Source: Micromonospora sp. CCTCC AA 2012012 (GTDB lineage: Bacteria > Actinomycetota > Actinomycetes > Mycobacteriales > Micromonosporaceae). Taken from it: 64,000 nucleotides of DNA. Under the pieces are notes generated by a model. That model saw only the letters and a list, made by a program, of their open reading frames with translations. It was not told where the DNA came from and ran no database searches. A program made the translations under genes and the position numbers. This document shows positions 29,701 to 36,874 of the stretch, one piece after another (positions within the stretch are counted from its first letter, which is position 1; every line of letters starts with the position of its first letter). The stretch covers positions 1,364,001 to 1,428,000 of the forward strand of contig NZ_CP159342.1 in the NCBI RefSeq assembly GCF_040499845.1. Reading direction: 5' to 3'.

Positions 29701-30267
29701 GCGTACGCCGAGGGCAACGACCTGGTGGTGCTGGACGAGAACGGCAACGCCGAGCGGGCCCGGTTCTCCTTCCCGCGTCAGCGGCAGGAGCGTCGGCTCT
29801 GCCTGGCCGACTTCTTCCGCCCGAAGGGCGACGAGCTGGACGTGGTGGCGTTGCAGCTGGTCACCGTCGGGCAGCCGATCAGCGAGTACACGGCGAAGAT
29901 GTTCGCCGCCAACTCCTACCGGGACTACCTGGAGGTGCACGGCCTCTCCGTGCAGCTCACCGAGGCCCTCGCCGAGTACTGGCACCGGCGGATCCGGTCG
30001 GAGCTGGTGCTGCCGGGTGGCCGTACGGTCGCCGACGACGACCCGGCGGACCTGGCCGGGCTGCTGCGCACCGACTACCGCGGCTGCCGGTACGCGTTCG
30101 GCTACCCGGCCTGCCCGGACCTGGAGGACCGGGCGAAGATCGTGGAGCTGCTGGGCGCGGAGCGGATCGGGGTGCGGCTGTCCGAGGAGTTCCAGCTGGA
30201 GCCGGAGCAGGCCACGGACGCGATCGTGGTCCACCACCCGGAGGCCAGCTACTTCAACGCCAAGTGA
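26752..30267 (+). CDS. metH: Cobalamin-dependent methionine synthase MetH
   Basis: This 1171-aa enzyme transfers methyl from methyltetrahydrofolate to homocysteine through cobalamin. Domains in order are: Hcy-binding (1 to about 325, zinc Cys in IGLNCATG and GGCCGTTPEH), pterin-binding (about 330-600, VGERTNANGSKAF), cobalamin-binding (about 640-880, with the axial His in GDVHDIGKNLVD, about residue 733) and the SAM-binding reactivation domain to the C-terminus. Full length for the family. The start is GTG with a leaderless-type promoter. Its last codons (NAK-stop) form the attachment site of a downstream integrated island but are intact. Confidence 0.96.
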   Translation: MRTSLLNVLADRILVADGAMGTMLQAADLTLDDFEGLEGCNEILNVTRPDVVRGVHEAYLAAGADCVETNTFGANLANLAEYDIPHRIRELSEAGARIAREAADAYGTAERPRFVLGSIGPGTKLPTLGHAAYATLRDAYQENAAGLIAGGADALIVETCQDLLQVKAAVVGSQRAMAETGVRVPLICHVTVETTGTMLLGSEIGAALTAIEPLGVDLIGLNCATGPAEMSEHLRYLSQHARVPLSVMPNAGLPQLTADGAVYPLTPVELADALERFVTEYGLALVGGCCGTTPEHIRVVAERLHGVRPGPREPRQEPGVSSIYHHVPFAQDASVLMVGERTNANGSKAFREAMLAGDWQACVEIARSQARDGSHLLDLCVDYVGRDGTQDMRELAGRFATASTLPIMLDSTEPPVVEAGLEMLGGRCVVNSVNFEDGDGPESRYARVMPVVKEHGAAVVALLIDEEGQARTKEWKVRVAGRLIEDLTTRWGLRRADILIDALTFPIATGQEETRRDGIETIEAIREIAARWPGVNFTLGISNISFGLNPAARQVLNSVFLHECVQAGLTSAIVHASKILPMSKIPDEQREIALDLVYDRRREGYDPVQRFIEVFEGVDAASARATRAEELAALPLDERLKRRIIDGERNGLEADLDAAMAGGRSPLSIINDLLLDGMKVVGELFGSGQMQLPFVLQSAEVMKTAVAYLEPHMEKADDGGKGRIVLATVKGDVHDIGKNLVDIILSNNGYEVVNIGIKQPINAILDAAEEHRADAIGMSGLLVKSTVIMKDNLAEMASRGVAERWPVLLGGAALTRAYVEDDLRSMFPGQVHYARDAFEGLSLMDRVMTAKRGGAPVIDPEREAALAARRARRERQRAMVSEALPELDDASVRSDVAADVAVPTPPFLGTRVIKGVPLADYAALLDERATFLGQWGLRGSRGGQGPSYEELVEAEGRPRLRYWLDRLIADQVLEAAVVYGYFPAYAEGNDLVVLDENGNAERARFSFPRQRQERRLCLADFFRPKGDELDVVALQLVTVGQPISEYTAKMFAANSYRDYLEVHGLSVQLTEALAEYWHRRIRSELVLPGGRTVADDDPADLAGLLRTDYRGCRYAFGYPACPDLEDRAKIVELLGAERIGVRLSEEFQLEPEQATDAIVVHHPEASYFNAK

Positions 30268-30292
30268 TCACCGCAGGTGCCCTGACCTGCGG
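30253..30292 (+). other. Attachment-site copy 1 at metH 3' end (att-like)
   Basis: The metH terminus ttcaacgccaagtga (30253-30267) plus the following tcaccgcagg recurs with few changes at 34804, and its core caacgccaagtga recurs exactly at 33346-33358. An integrase pseudogene ends 58 bp away. The same segment also holds an 8-bp hairpin (30271-30278 with 30285-30292) that may terminate metH. Confidence 0.7.
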
Positions 30293-30324
30293 CGGGACAC
30301 CCGGAACACCCCTGATTTGCAAGA

Positions 30325-31110
30325 TCATGCCGTTTCGAGGCCGTCGGGGGTCTGCGGATCGTCGGCGAACGCGTGGTCGATCGCGCGGCGGGTGCGGTCC
30401 TCGCTGGCCGGTAGCAGGTGGGTGTTGATCCGGAGGGTGAAGCCGGGATCGGCGTGACCGAGGTACGCCGAGAGGGCCTTGACGCTTTCGCCGGCGTCGA
30501 GCAGCACCGAAGCGTAGGTGTGCCGGAGCACGTGCATGCCGTTGTGCCGGTTGTCGGGGACGCCCGTGGCGCGGATGGCGGGCTTCCAGACGCCCGAGTT
30601 GAAGCCCGTCCGGCTCAGAGCCGTACCGGCCGGGGTCGTCAGGTAGAGCGTCACGTTCCGCGGCTCGCCGGTCGAGGTGCCCCATGGAAGTGTGACGTCA
30701 ACCGGCGGGTACCGCTTGGCGTGCTCGGCCAGCCGGCGTGACACCGAGTCCGGCAGTGGAACGTCGCGGACCTTACCGCCTTGGGTGGCGCGAAGATCAG
30801 GCGTCCTCGGACGAGCTTGACCTGACGCATCACGTGCAGGACCGGCCGCGCGGGGTCGATGTCGTCCGGGCTGACGCCGAAGATCTCACCCTGCCGCAGG
30901 CCGCAGCCGGCGCCTAGGTCGACGCTGATCCGGTAGCGGTCGGCCAGGGCGGCGCGGAAGCGGGCGCGTAGGTCGTTGGGCCAGGGGACCACCTTGGGTG
31001 CTTGGTACTTGGGTGGCCGGATCGTCTTGGCCGCGAACGGGTTGCTGACCACCTTCCGATCATCGACCGCGGCGTTGAAGATCATCGAGACGTCGTTCAA
31101 GGCGGCCCGC
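30325..31110 (-). pseudogene. Tyrosine site-specific integrase, degenerate
   Basis: The C-terminal catalytic domain is clear: LGAGCGLRQGEIFGVSPDDI (first Arg of the RHRY set), then in another frame HVLRHTYASVLLDAGESVKA, YLGHADPG and RINTHLL. The two frames join near 30780, where the sequence reads AAGGCGGTAAG instead of the expected AAGGGCGGTAAG, a one-base loss. The N-terminal arm-binding domain is missing; homology fades upstream of AALNDVSMIFNAAVDD (about 31106). The gene sits beside attachment-site copy 1, as expected for an element integrated in metH. It is probably inactive unless the frameshift is a sequencing error. Confidence 0.85.
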
Positions 31111-31224
31111 TTCGCAGGCCGCGCGCGCCGCCGAACCAGGCCCGGGCCGATGGCCCGCCGCCGCGCCTCTGGCCTTCGGCCGCCAGCGCGTCGGTGATAG
31201 CCCGCCGGCGGCGCGACATACGAA

Positions 31225-31266
31225 GAAGCCCCGAGCCGCCATGATCGATGGCAGTTCCGGGGCTTC
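31225..31266. terminator. Hairpin near integrase remnant
   Basis: GAAGCCCCG (31225-31233) pairs with CGGGGCTTC (31258-31266), with an inner GCCAT/ATGGC pair. It may terminate transcription from the membrane-protein gene before the integrase remnant. Confidence 0.4.
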
Positions 31267-31370
31267 ACGTTGGTCGAGACACAAACAGTGCCTCCGGCGG
31301 GGCGCTCGGGCACTCCGGGATGATGGCACCATCCCGCCAACCTCCGTCCGGGCAGGCCCCACCTGCTCCA

Positions 31371-31399
31371 CGGTGTGCGGACGAAGGCCGACGGGATGG
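31371..31399. repeat. Direct repeat copy A flanking the 285-aa gene
   Basis: cggtgtgc, a variable 5 bases, then aaggccgacgggatgg. Copy B is at 32395-32421 with a 3-base variable part. On the minus strand each copy lies just after a stop codon (15 nt after the 285-aa gene, 1 nt after the 251-aa gene). Confidence 0.75.
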
Positions 31400-31413
31400 A
31401 ACTGGCGGAAACG

Positions 31414-32271
31414 CTATGCGCTCGGTGGGACGGGTGGCCGTAGCCGCTTAACCGATCCTGACGGTAGGTCTGGCTCGAAGGGGACCTCCAACCTTGAAAC
31501 ACCGGGAGGCTTTGGCTCGTCTCTGGAAACCAAGGTCTTCGGCAGCTTCTTAAGTGTTTTTAGCTTCCGGGTGCTCAACGTGCACTTTTCCTTCGTCTGA
31601 TAAGCCTTGACAACCTCGGTCGGGTCATCCCTCCGTCGAAACCACGAGACTCGGGTGGGCAGGTCCCAGCTCTGCTTCACAAGAGATATGGCTTCCCCGG
31701 CTTCAAGCGGATATCTGACGCCAAGTCCATCGACGACGCCGAAAAAGGTGATCTCGTTGTCGATGTCGATGTGCTCCTTCTGGAAGCTGACTTGAACTGA
31801 CGTATAGGGATCGACTACTAGTGGCAGTGGTGGCGGCTCAATCTGGCGAATGTGTATCGTGTCGCCATCTCTGGACTCGATGAGAACCGCTAGAACCTGC
31901 ACGGGGCGTTCGCCGGTATTCAGAATTTTCATCGTTATCAGGATCTGCGCGTCCATAATGTCGCGACCCTGCGTGACTTTAATTGGCGTCCCGTGGGGGT
32001 TGTCATCGTCCGAATGTCGAAGCGGCGTATCGATCCGAGCCTCAAGATCCAGCTTTGCTTCAGGCTTTCTCTCACGTCCAGCCCACGAGCCCATGGCGGC
32101 AGCGGTCACGGCACTCAAGATCGCGGCCAATCCGATGGCATTATCGTTTCGGAGAGCTTCCATGCCGCCGGAGCCCTGCGGGAAGCCCCACAGGTTCCAT
32201 GTAGACCAAGCTGCGCCTGCCACGATTACGGTCGACAAAAACACCATAATCCAACGTGCGAAGGTCTTCAT
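31414..32271 (-). CDS. Membrane-anchored protein, island cargo, unknown function
   Basis: This 285-aa protein has two N-terminal membrane segments (IMVFLSTVIVAGAAWSTW and AIGLAAILSAVTAAAMGSWAG), then a soluble domain of about 200 residues with no recognised family (core DAQILITMKILNTGERPVQV, an Ig-like beta pattern). GC content and codon use are visibly lower than in neighbouring chromosome genes, a sign of transfer. ATG at 32271. It lies between two copies of a direct repeat and next to a membrane-anchored nuclease-like gene; a joint defence role is speculation. Confidence 0.75.
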   Translation of the reverse strand: MKTFARWIMVFLSTVIVAGAAWSTWNLWGFPQGSGGMEALRNDNAIGLAAILSAVTAAAMGSWAGRERKPEAKLDLEARIDTPLRHSDDDNPHGTPIKVTQGRDIMDAQILITMKILNTGERPVQVLAVLIESRDGDTIHIRQIEPPPLPLVVDPYTSVQVSFQKEHIDIDNEITFFGVVDGLGVRYPLEAGEAISLVKQSWDLPTRVSWFRRRDDPTEVVKAYQTKEKCTLSTRKLKTLKKLPKTLVSRDEPKPPGVSRLEVPFEPDLPSGSVKRLRPPVPPSA

Positions 32272-32394
32272 CTGCTCCTACTCGAAGTGCACCCGCCAGT
32301 TCCGCCCGGCGGAGCCGGGCAGGTGCGCCTGCCCGGACACGGTCGTTCAGCCGCTGGATGCTTCACCTTTGACCGTGCAGCCATCAGTCACTCC

Positions 32395-32421
32395 CGGTGT
32401 GCACCAAGGCCGACGGGATGG
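32395..32421. repeat. Direct repeat copy B
   Basis: This copy matches the 31371-31399 repeat (cggtgtgc plus aaggccgacgggatgg) and directly abuts the stop codon of the 251-aa gene. The spacing of about 1 kb brackets the 285-aa gene like a cassette. Confidence 0.75.
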
Positions 32422-33177
32422 CTAGCGGGCGTTGCGGGCGAGGGCCCTCGCTAGGAGCCCATCGTCACGAGAGTCATTCCAGGTAATGGCCTCGACGCCG
32501 TCGCCAGCGGGCGATATCGCTGCGTTGAAGGCCCGAGCGTCCTCGGAGAGGGGGGCGTTGGTCACGAGCAAGAAGCCGCCGTCGAAGCCCGACTCTCGGA
32601 CGATCGCAGCTGCGTGCTGGATATCTCTTGCCCCCAGTGATCCCCGGCGGCGCAGCTTGACTTGGACGTTAACCTTCCCGGCGCCAACTTGGACGCGAGC
32701 GTCAACGCCGTTGTCACCGGCTCCGGGCCGGTGGGTGGGGTCAAGCACTGCTCCTGTCCGCCGTATCGCGTGGAGGACCGCGGCCTCGTAGGCCTCGTAG
32801 GCCTGTAGCGGCGACAGGCTTGAAGGGGCGATTGTCTCGACTGCCTCAGCAACTGCCGCAGCTACCTCCGGAGGCTGTTCCTGGGCTGCCCTCTCGACTG
32901 CGCGTGCCGCTCTTTGTCGGACAGCGGCAAGCTCGATGGTGTTGTCACCATGCCCGAAGCGACGCAGCGGTGTTCCCTGCACGCCGACCAGCAAGAGGAC
33001 TGCGCCGATGAGGAGCAGGACGGCTGTTCCTGCTTGGTTGTCGGAAGAAAAGACTGCCCAGCCGCCGATGCCGGTGCCGGCGAGCCCGAAGATGCTGGCA
33101 ACGACGCGAGCGCGGGTGGAGAGGACGTCAGAGGACTCCTCCTCGTGGTGTGGTGGCTCTCCAGTCGGGTTGGTCAC
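32422..33177 (-). CDS. Membrane-anchored Mrr-like restriction-endonuclease-domain protein
   Basis: This 251-aa protein has two N-terminal membrane segments (VVASIFGLAGTGIGGWAVF and AVLLLIGAVLLLVGVQG), a helical linker (about 85-135) and a C-terminal PD-(D/E)xK-like domain: GAGDNGVDARVQV (Asp), VNVQVKLRR (Q-x-K), DIQHAAAIVRESGFDGGFLLV and an NAPLSEDARAFN helix. This is the pattern of Mrr-cat/RecB-like nucleases, which cut foreign or modified DNA. ATG at 33177. It is island cargo and a good candidate defence gene; the specificity cannot be seen. Confidence 0.78.
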   Translation of the reverse strand: MTNPTGEPPHHEEESSDVLSTRARVVASIFGLAGTGIGGWAVFSSDNQAGTAVLLLIGAVLLLVGVQGTPLRRFGHGDNTIELAAVRQRAARAVERAAQEQPPEVAAAVAEAVETIAPSSLSPLQAYEAYEAAVLHAIRRTGAVLDPTHRPGAGDNGVDARVQVGAGKVNVQVKLRRRGSLGARDIQHAAAIVRESGFDGGFLLVTNAPLSEDARAFNAAISPAGDGVEAITWNDSRDDGLLARALARNAR

Positions 33178-33212
33178 GGCTGTCCATCCTATCGATGCGA
33201 GGCTAGGCGCCC

Positions 33213-33240
33213 AAGATCATGCCGTCTACAGGCCGTCTGA
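33213..33240 (-). repeat. Short remnant of integrase 3' end
   Basis: This 28-bp stretch matches the last codons and stop region of the integrase at 30321-30348 (aagatcatgccgt and aggccgtc conserved). It lies 36 bp upstream of the nuclease-like gene start and is a scar of a further integrase copy or recombination. Confidence 0.5.
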
Positions 33241-33345
33241 GGTGAACCAACGGCGACCAACGATGACGATCGACGGTAGACCCGAACGCAGGTCAGCGGC
33301 CGTTCGGTCCGGTTGACGTTGGTATGCCGAACGCCTTCCACATTG

Positions 33346-33358
33346 CAACGCCAAGTGA
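33346..33358 (+). other. Attachment-site copy 2 (core caacgccaagtga)
   Basis: These 13 bases are identical to the metH end and are followed by CCGCC as in copy 3. A second integrase remnant ends 47 bp downstream, repeating the att-then-integrase order seen at metH. Confidence 0.6.
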
Positions 33359-33404
33359 CCGCCTTGCCCTTCCGGAGCTGCGCAAGCACGGTTTCGTCAC
33401 CTCG

Positions 33405-33572
33405 CTAGGCCGTCGTCACGCCGTCGTGGTCGGTCGGGCGGTGCCTGAAGGGGGCGTCGATCGCCCGGCGGGTGCGGTCCTCGCTGGTGGGCAACAGGTG
33501 AATGTAGACCCGCAGCGTGAAGCCCGGGGTCGGCGTGGCCGAGGCGCAGGGACAGCGCCAGCGGATGTTGAA
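33405..33572 (-). pseudogene. Integrase C-terminal remnant (second element)
   Basis: The minus strand encodes SLRLGHADPG in one frame and FTLRVYIHLLPTSEDRTRRAID in another, matching the end of the first integrase (YLGHADPGFTLRINTHLLPASEDRTRRAID) at protein level. An extra G in the CCCGGGCTTC stretch near 33521-33527 causes the frameshift. Everything upstream of LRLGHADPG is gone and is replaced by the SUKH gene's end. The last residues (DGVTTA-stop) replace DGLETA of copy one. Confidence 0.8.
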
Positions 33573-33595
33573 TGAAGATCCGTAGGACCGGATCC

Positions 33596-34171
33596 TCAGG
33601 TCCAGTGGAGTCTGCCGTCCTCGACGATCTCGGTCCGCGACGGGTCGTCGAGCTGGTCGGCGACGTCGTCGAGCATTGCCGCCGTTCCGCCCCAGCCGGT
33701 CTCGAAGTACCCCTCGTCCGCATGCCACTCTGTGATGCGGCCGTGGCGCGGACCACCGCGCAGGTCCACCAGGAGCATGCCGCCGCCCAGGGACCAGCAG
33801 ATCGGGACGGTGGCGGTGCAGAACCCGAACATCCGTTGCCCGGCCACGGTGGCATGCGCCCCGCCCGGACCGCAGCAGTCCCGGTTGGAGTACCGCGAGA
33901 GTTCGGCGAACCGTTCGCGCACGCCGACCACCGGTAGCGGCATGTAGAAGGTGGGGATCGGGGACCCGCCCCGGTAGTCGGCATCAGCGATGCCGTCCAT
34001 CAGCCCCCACCACGCGAGCAGGTCTTCCGGCAGCGCACGTCCCATCACCTCCTCGGTACGGCGGACCTCTGCAGCGCCTGCCGGTGGGCGAATCGCTGCC
34101 GCAGTCACCGGCGCGTGGTGCGCCAGCCAGGTGGTGATACGCCGCCATGATTCGTCGACCCGCATGTTCAC
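33596..34171 (-). CDS. SUKH (SMI1/KNR4) domain protein
   Basis: This 191-aa single-domain protein has SUKH features: VRRTEEVMGRALPEDLLAWWGLMDG near residue 45-70, YMPLPVVGVRERFAELS, then WSLGGGMLLVDLRGG and a C-terminal helix (AAMLDDVADQLDD). SUKH proteins are often immunity proteins against polymorphic toxins, but many are stand-alone. GTG at 34171 is preferred because TAGGGT lies 7 bases upstream; the ATG at 34165 is the alternative. No toxin gene is found in the window, so it would be an orphan. Confidence 0.82.
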   Translation of the reverse strand: MNMRVDESWRRITTWLAHHAPVTAAAIRPPAGAAEVRRTEEVMGRALPEDLLAWWGLMDGIADADYRGGSPIPTFYMPLPVVGVRERFAELSRYSNRDCCGPGGAHATVAGQRMFGFCTATVPICWSLGGGMLLVDLRGGPRHGRITEWHADEGYFETGWGGTAAMLDDVADQLDDPSRTEIVEDGRLHWT

Positions 34172-34180
34172 CCGGCGCAC

Positions 34181-34803
34181 CCTACCCAGCCCGGACCGTC
34201 GGCAGGTACCGGTTCGACGCCCTGCAAATCGGCGGAAGCGGATGGCCGTGTCGACCAGAAGAAGACACCTCCGCGCCCTCCCCGGGACGAGCCGCGAGCC
34301 GACGAGCCGGTGGGTGACTAGCGGGGTGACGTCCGCGACGGATGCTGGCGCACGACCCCATCCCGGGGGACCGGCGTAGCAGCTAGGCCCATGAGGAGCC
34401 GCAGGTCATGGACCCGAGTTGGTTGCCTGGGGATCAAGGAGTCGGGGCTACTCACCGAGGCGCAGGCTTGACCTCAAGCACGGTTGAGCTACCAGTCTCG
34501 GCGTCATGCGATGACTCATCCATGCCATCACGGGTGCTCTACCTGCGCGCAGGCAGGCGGAGTGGAACCGCGCTGCCCGTATAACGGCGGCCGCTGACCC
34601 GACTGTGCCCCCGCTGGCGCGTTTCCTGCTGCTCGCACCTGAGCTGTACGGGTCGACTGCCGAACAACCCGGGCGGTGGGAGTAGGCAACAGGAGCCGGC
34701 GACAGCAACCAGCCGAGACGAGGACAGCCGCCAGCGGCTCGACGCGAACACGTGCCGAGGTCTCGGCGCGTCCTTTTCCCATTTGGTCTGCACCCGGCGA
34801 TAG
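34181..34803. other. Noncoding or decayed end of the second element
   Basis: About 620 bp without a credible gene: the open frames are short, lack domains and have mixed codon use. No tRNA or clear hairpin was recognised. It is bounded by the SUKH gene and attachment-site copy 3. Confidence 0.6.
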
Positions 34804-34840
34804 TTCAACGCCAGGTGACCGCCGCAGGCGCGCTGACCAC
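34804..34840 (+). other. Attachment-site copy 3 (distal end of island)
   Basis: ttcaacgccaggtga (34804-34818) differs from the metH end by one base, and similarity continues: ccgccgcagg against tcaccgcagg, then CTGACC in both. About 33 of 40 positions match overall. Its place fits the chromosomal half of the integration site, with original downstream DNA beginning after it. Confidence 0.68.
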
Positions 34841-34870
34841 AGCCGAGGAGGTGGTTCGGAGGTCGTGCGT

Positions 34871-35227
34871 ATGGTCGCTCGGGTGACCACCGATGAAGGC
34901 CGCGCCCGCCTCGCCGAACAGCTTGTGGCGTTACCGGTCCACGAACTCGTGGACGTGTTGCGACGGGTCCTGCCGCACTACACCGAGGACGAGCCCGGCC
35001 TCCGAACGACGTTGGTCCTGGCAACGGCGACCACGGACGAGGACACCCCGGACGTGGCTGAACTCGCCCTCGTCGCCTGGCCGGACCGGAACCACCACGA
35101 GGGTGGTCTCGGAGCGGACCAGGGACTGTGGAACGAAGGGGACTGTGCGACGTGTGCGGTGACCCTGACCTCGAACGCGAAGCGCGGGCACTGCCCGGTC
35201 TGTGGCTCTGGGTGTGGCCTGACCTAA
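34871..35227 (+). CDS. Hypothetical protein with C-terminal zinc ribbon
   Basis: This 118-aa protein has a short helical N-terminus (LAEQLVALPVHELVDVLRRV), an acidic middle and a C-terminal CATCAVTLTSNAKRGHCPVCGSGC motif typical of zinc ribbons. The frame is open further upstream, but ATG at 34871 has GGAGG 8 bases before it. It is the first gene beyond the distal att copy. Function unknown. Confidence 0.7.
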   Translation: MVARVTTDEGRARLAEQLVALPVHELVDVLRRVLPHYTEDEPGLRTTLVLATATTDEDTPDVAELALVAWPDRNHHEGGLGADQGLWNEGDCATCAVTLTSNAKRGHCPVCGSGCGLT

Positions 35228-35241
35228 GCAGCCGGTCCGGG

Positions 35242-35976
35242 TCACTGCGGCCGGGCGGACCCGGTCTCCGGGGTCGACCGTCTCCGGCGGGACGCGCCGA
35301 GGGCGGTCAGGCCGACGCCCCAGATCAGCAGGACCGCGCACCACTGCGCCCAGGCCGCCGCGTCCATCCGGCCGGAGAGCAGGTGACGGACCGAGGCGTA
35401 CGGGGTGAGGGCCTGGGCGGGCCGGAGCACGTCGACCGCACCGAGCACCGCCCAGCAGCCCAACGGCAGCACGATGGTGCCGAGGAACGCCAGGACGGTC
35501 GACCGCAGCAGCAGCCCCAGTCCGATGCCGACCAGCACGGCCACGACCTGCACCAGCACTCCGCCGAGCGCGATGGTGCCGGCGTGCCGCCACGGATCGG
35601 AGGCGGTGCCCGACGGGACGAGGGCCAGCGCGACGACGCAGGCGAGGGTGCCGAAGACACCGACGGCGGCGGCCACCAGGACTCCCGCCAGCAGGGTGGG
35701 GGTGAGTCGAGTCGTCCGGGGTGCGTGGCGCAGGTCGTGGGCCAGCAGAATGCCGATCAACGGCACGGCGACCGACATCAGGCTCTGCACCGGGTCGGCC
35801 ATCGCGTCGAGGGTACGGTCGCCGGGCTGCCCTGCCGCGCTCAGCGCCACGGCGGCCGTCAGCCCCAGCAGCAGGGTGCCCGCGAGCAGCCACTTCCGGC
35901 GTCGCGTCCCGACGGCACGGCGGAGCGCGTCGAGGGTCGACTCGTCCGGCCCGATGTCCACGAGGTCCCGTCCCAT
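35242..35976 (-). CDS. ABC-2-type permease-like membrane protein
   Basis: This 244-aa protein has about six hydrophobic segments (for example WLLAGTLLLGLTAAVAL, LMSVAVPLIGILLAHDL, VAVLVGIGLGLLL and AVLLIWGVGLTALGA). Topology and length resemble ABC-2 permease subunits, but no ATPase gene is adjacent, so transport is uncertain. ATG at 35976 has GGAGG. It is convergent with the zinc-ribbon gene with only 14 bp between stops. Confidence 0.7.
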   Translation of the reverse strand: MGRDLVDIGPDESTLDALRRAVGTRRRKWLLAGTLLLGLTAAVALSAAGQPGDRTLDAMADPVQSLMSVAVPLIGILLAHDLRHAPRTTRLTPTLLAGVLVAAAVGVFGTLACVVALALVPSGTASDPWRHAGTIALGGVLVQVVAVLVGIGLGLLLRSTVLAFLGTIVLPLGCWAVLGAVDVLRPAQALTPYASVRHLLSGRMDAAAWAQWCAVLLIWGVGLTALGASRRRRSTPETGSARPQ

Positions 35977-36189
35977 GCGTCCTCCCTGACGTCAGGCTTC
36001 CGGTCGGGGCGGGGCGGCGCTGTCCCGTACGCCGGATCGTGCCCGAACCGTGCCCGGCGCGGCCGGCCGGTGCCGACGGCGGCCGGGACGGGTCGTGTCC
36101 CGGACGGCCGGCGGGCCGTTGAAGCAGCAGGGGCACGGGCCGCTCTCCACCGGTCGGTGCCGACAGTCACGGCTGTGAGGGAGTGGCCC

Positions 36190-36831
36190 GTGCGTGAGGC
36201 GGCGGCGAAGGTCCTCGACCGGCACCCGTTCACCCGGCTGCTGGTGACGTTGGTCGGTCTCATCGCGGTCGGCGGCATCCTGCTGACGGCCCTCTACGCC
36301 TGGCAGGAGCGCTCGGCGGCGGTCTTCGCGGCCGGGGCGCTCGTCGCGGGGGCGGCCGGCGCGGTCGGGGCGCTCGGCGGGTTCCTGTTCGGCCTGCCGC
36401 GCTTCTCCCCGGCGCGGGTGGTGGAGGCGGCGAAGGAGGTGGCCGCCCCGCAGGCGTTGTCGGCGACCAGTGTGCTGACGCCCGGAACGAACCTGGAACA
36501 GGTCTCCGACTGGCTCACCAAGCTGCTGCTGGGTGCCGGTCTCACGCAGCTCGGCCGCCTCGGGAGCGGCTTCGGTTCCCTGGCCGACACGCTCGCCCGC
36601 GCCCTGACCGGCGGCGACGCCGCCGGTCCGGCGCCGACCGCGCGCGTCCTGGCCGGCAGCCTCGTCCTGCTCTACCTGGTGGTCGGCTTCCTGTTCGGTT
36701 ACGTGATGACCGCCCTGTGGTACTACCGGCGGCTCAAGGACCTGCTGGAGCCGGCCCCGCCCGACCGCGCCGCCGACGTGCCGTCGCCCGAGCCGGGTCG
36801 ACCGGTCGTTCCGGCGCAGCCCGTCCCGTAG
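36190..36831 (+). CDS. Membrane protein, unknown function
   Basis: This 213-aa protein has two N-terminal membrane segments (LLVTLVGLIAVGGILLTALY and AAVFAAGALVAGAAGAVGALGGFLFGL), a soluble middle with SVLTPGTNLEQVSDWLTKLL, one more segment (VLAGSLVLLYLVVGFLFGY) and a Pro-rich tail. GTG at 36190 is chosen because GAGGGAG lies 6 bases upstream; GTG at 36175 is possible. The long frame upstream is a shadow of the opposite-strand permease-like gene. No family is recognised. Confidence 0.7.
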   Translation: MREAAAKVLDRHPFTRLLVTLVGLIAVGGILLTALYAWQERSAAVFAAGALVAGAAGAVGALGGFLFGLPRFSPARVVEAAKEVAAPQALSATSVLTPGTNLEQVSDWLTKLLLGAGLTQLGRLGSGFGSLADTLARALTGGDAAGPAPTARVLAGSLVLLYLVVGFLFGYVMTALWYYRRLKDLLEPAPPDRAADVPSPEPGRPVVPAQPVP

Positions 36832-36874
36832 CGAGGGGGCAGCCGGGAGGATTCGTGCGGCGTACGGTCGCGGG

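Noticed and set aside
30271..30292. Dedicated metH terminator
   Set aside because: The 8-bp hairpin is real but lies within the repeated attachment sequence, so its role cannot be separated; it is noted under the att feature instead.
34190..34235. Possible tRNA remnant (GGTTCGA-like T-loop sequence)
   Set aside because: No acceptor stem, anticodon arm or D-arm could be matched; the sequence is likely coincidental.
34448..34708. 86-codon minus-strand frame in the island's distal part
   Set aside because: Ser/Arg/Ala-rich random-looking composition, no ribosome-binding site and no domain.
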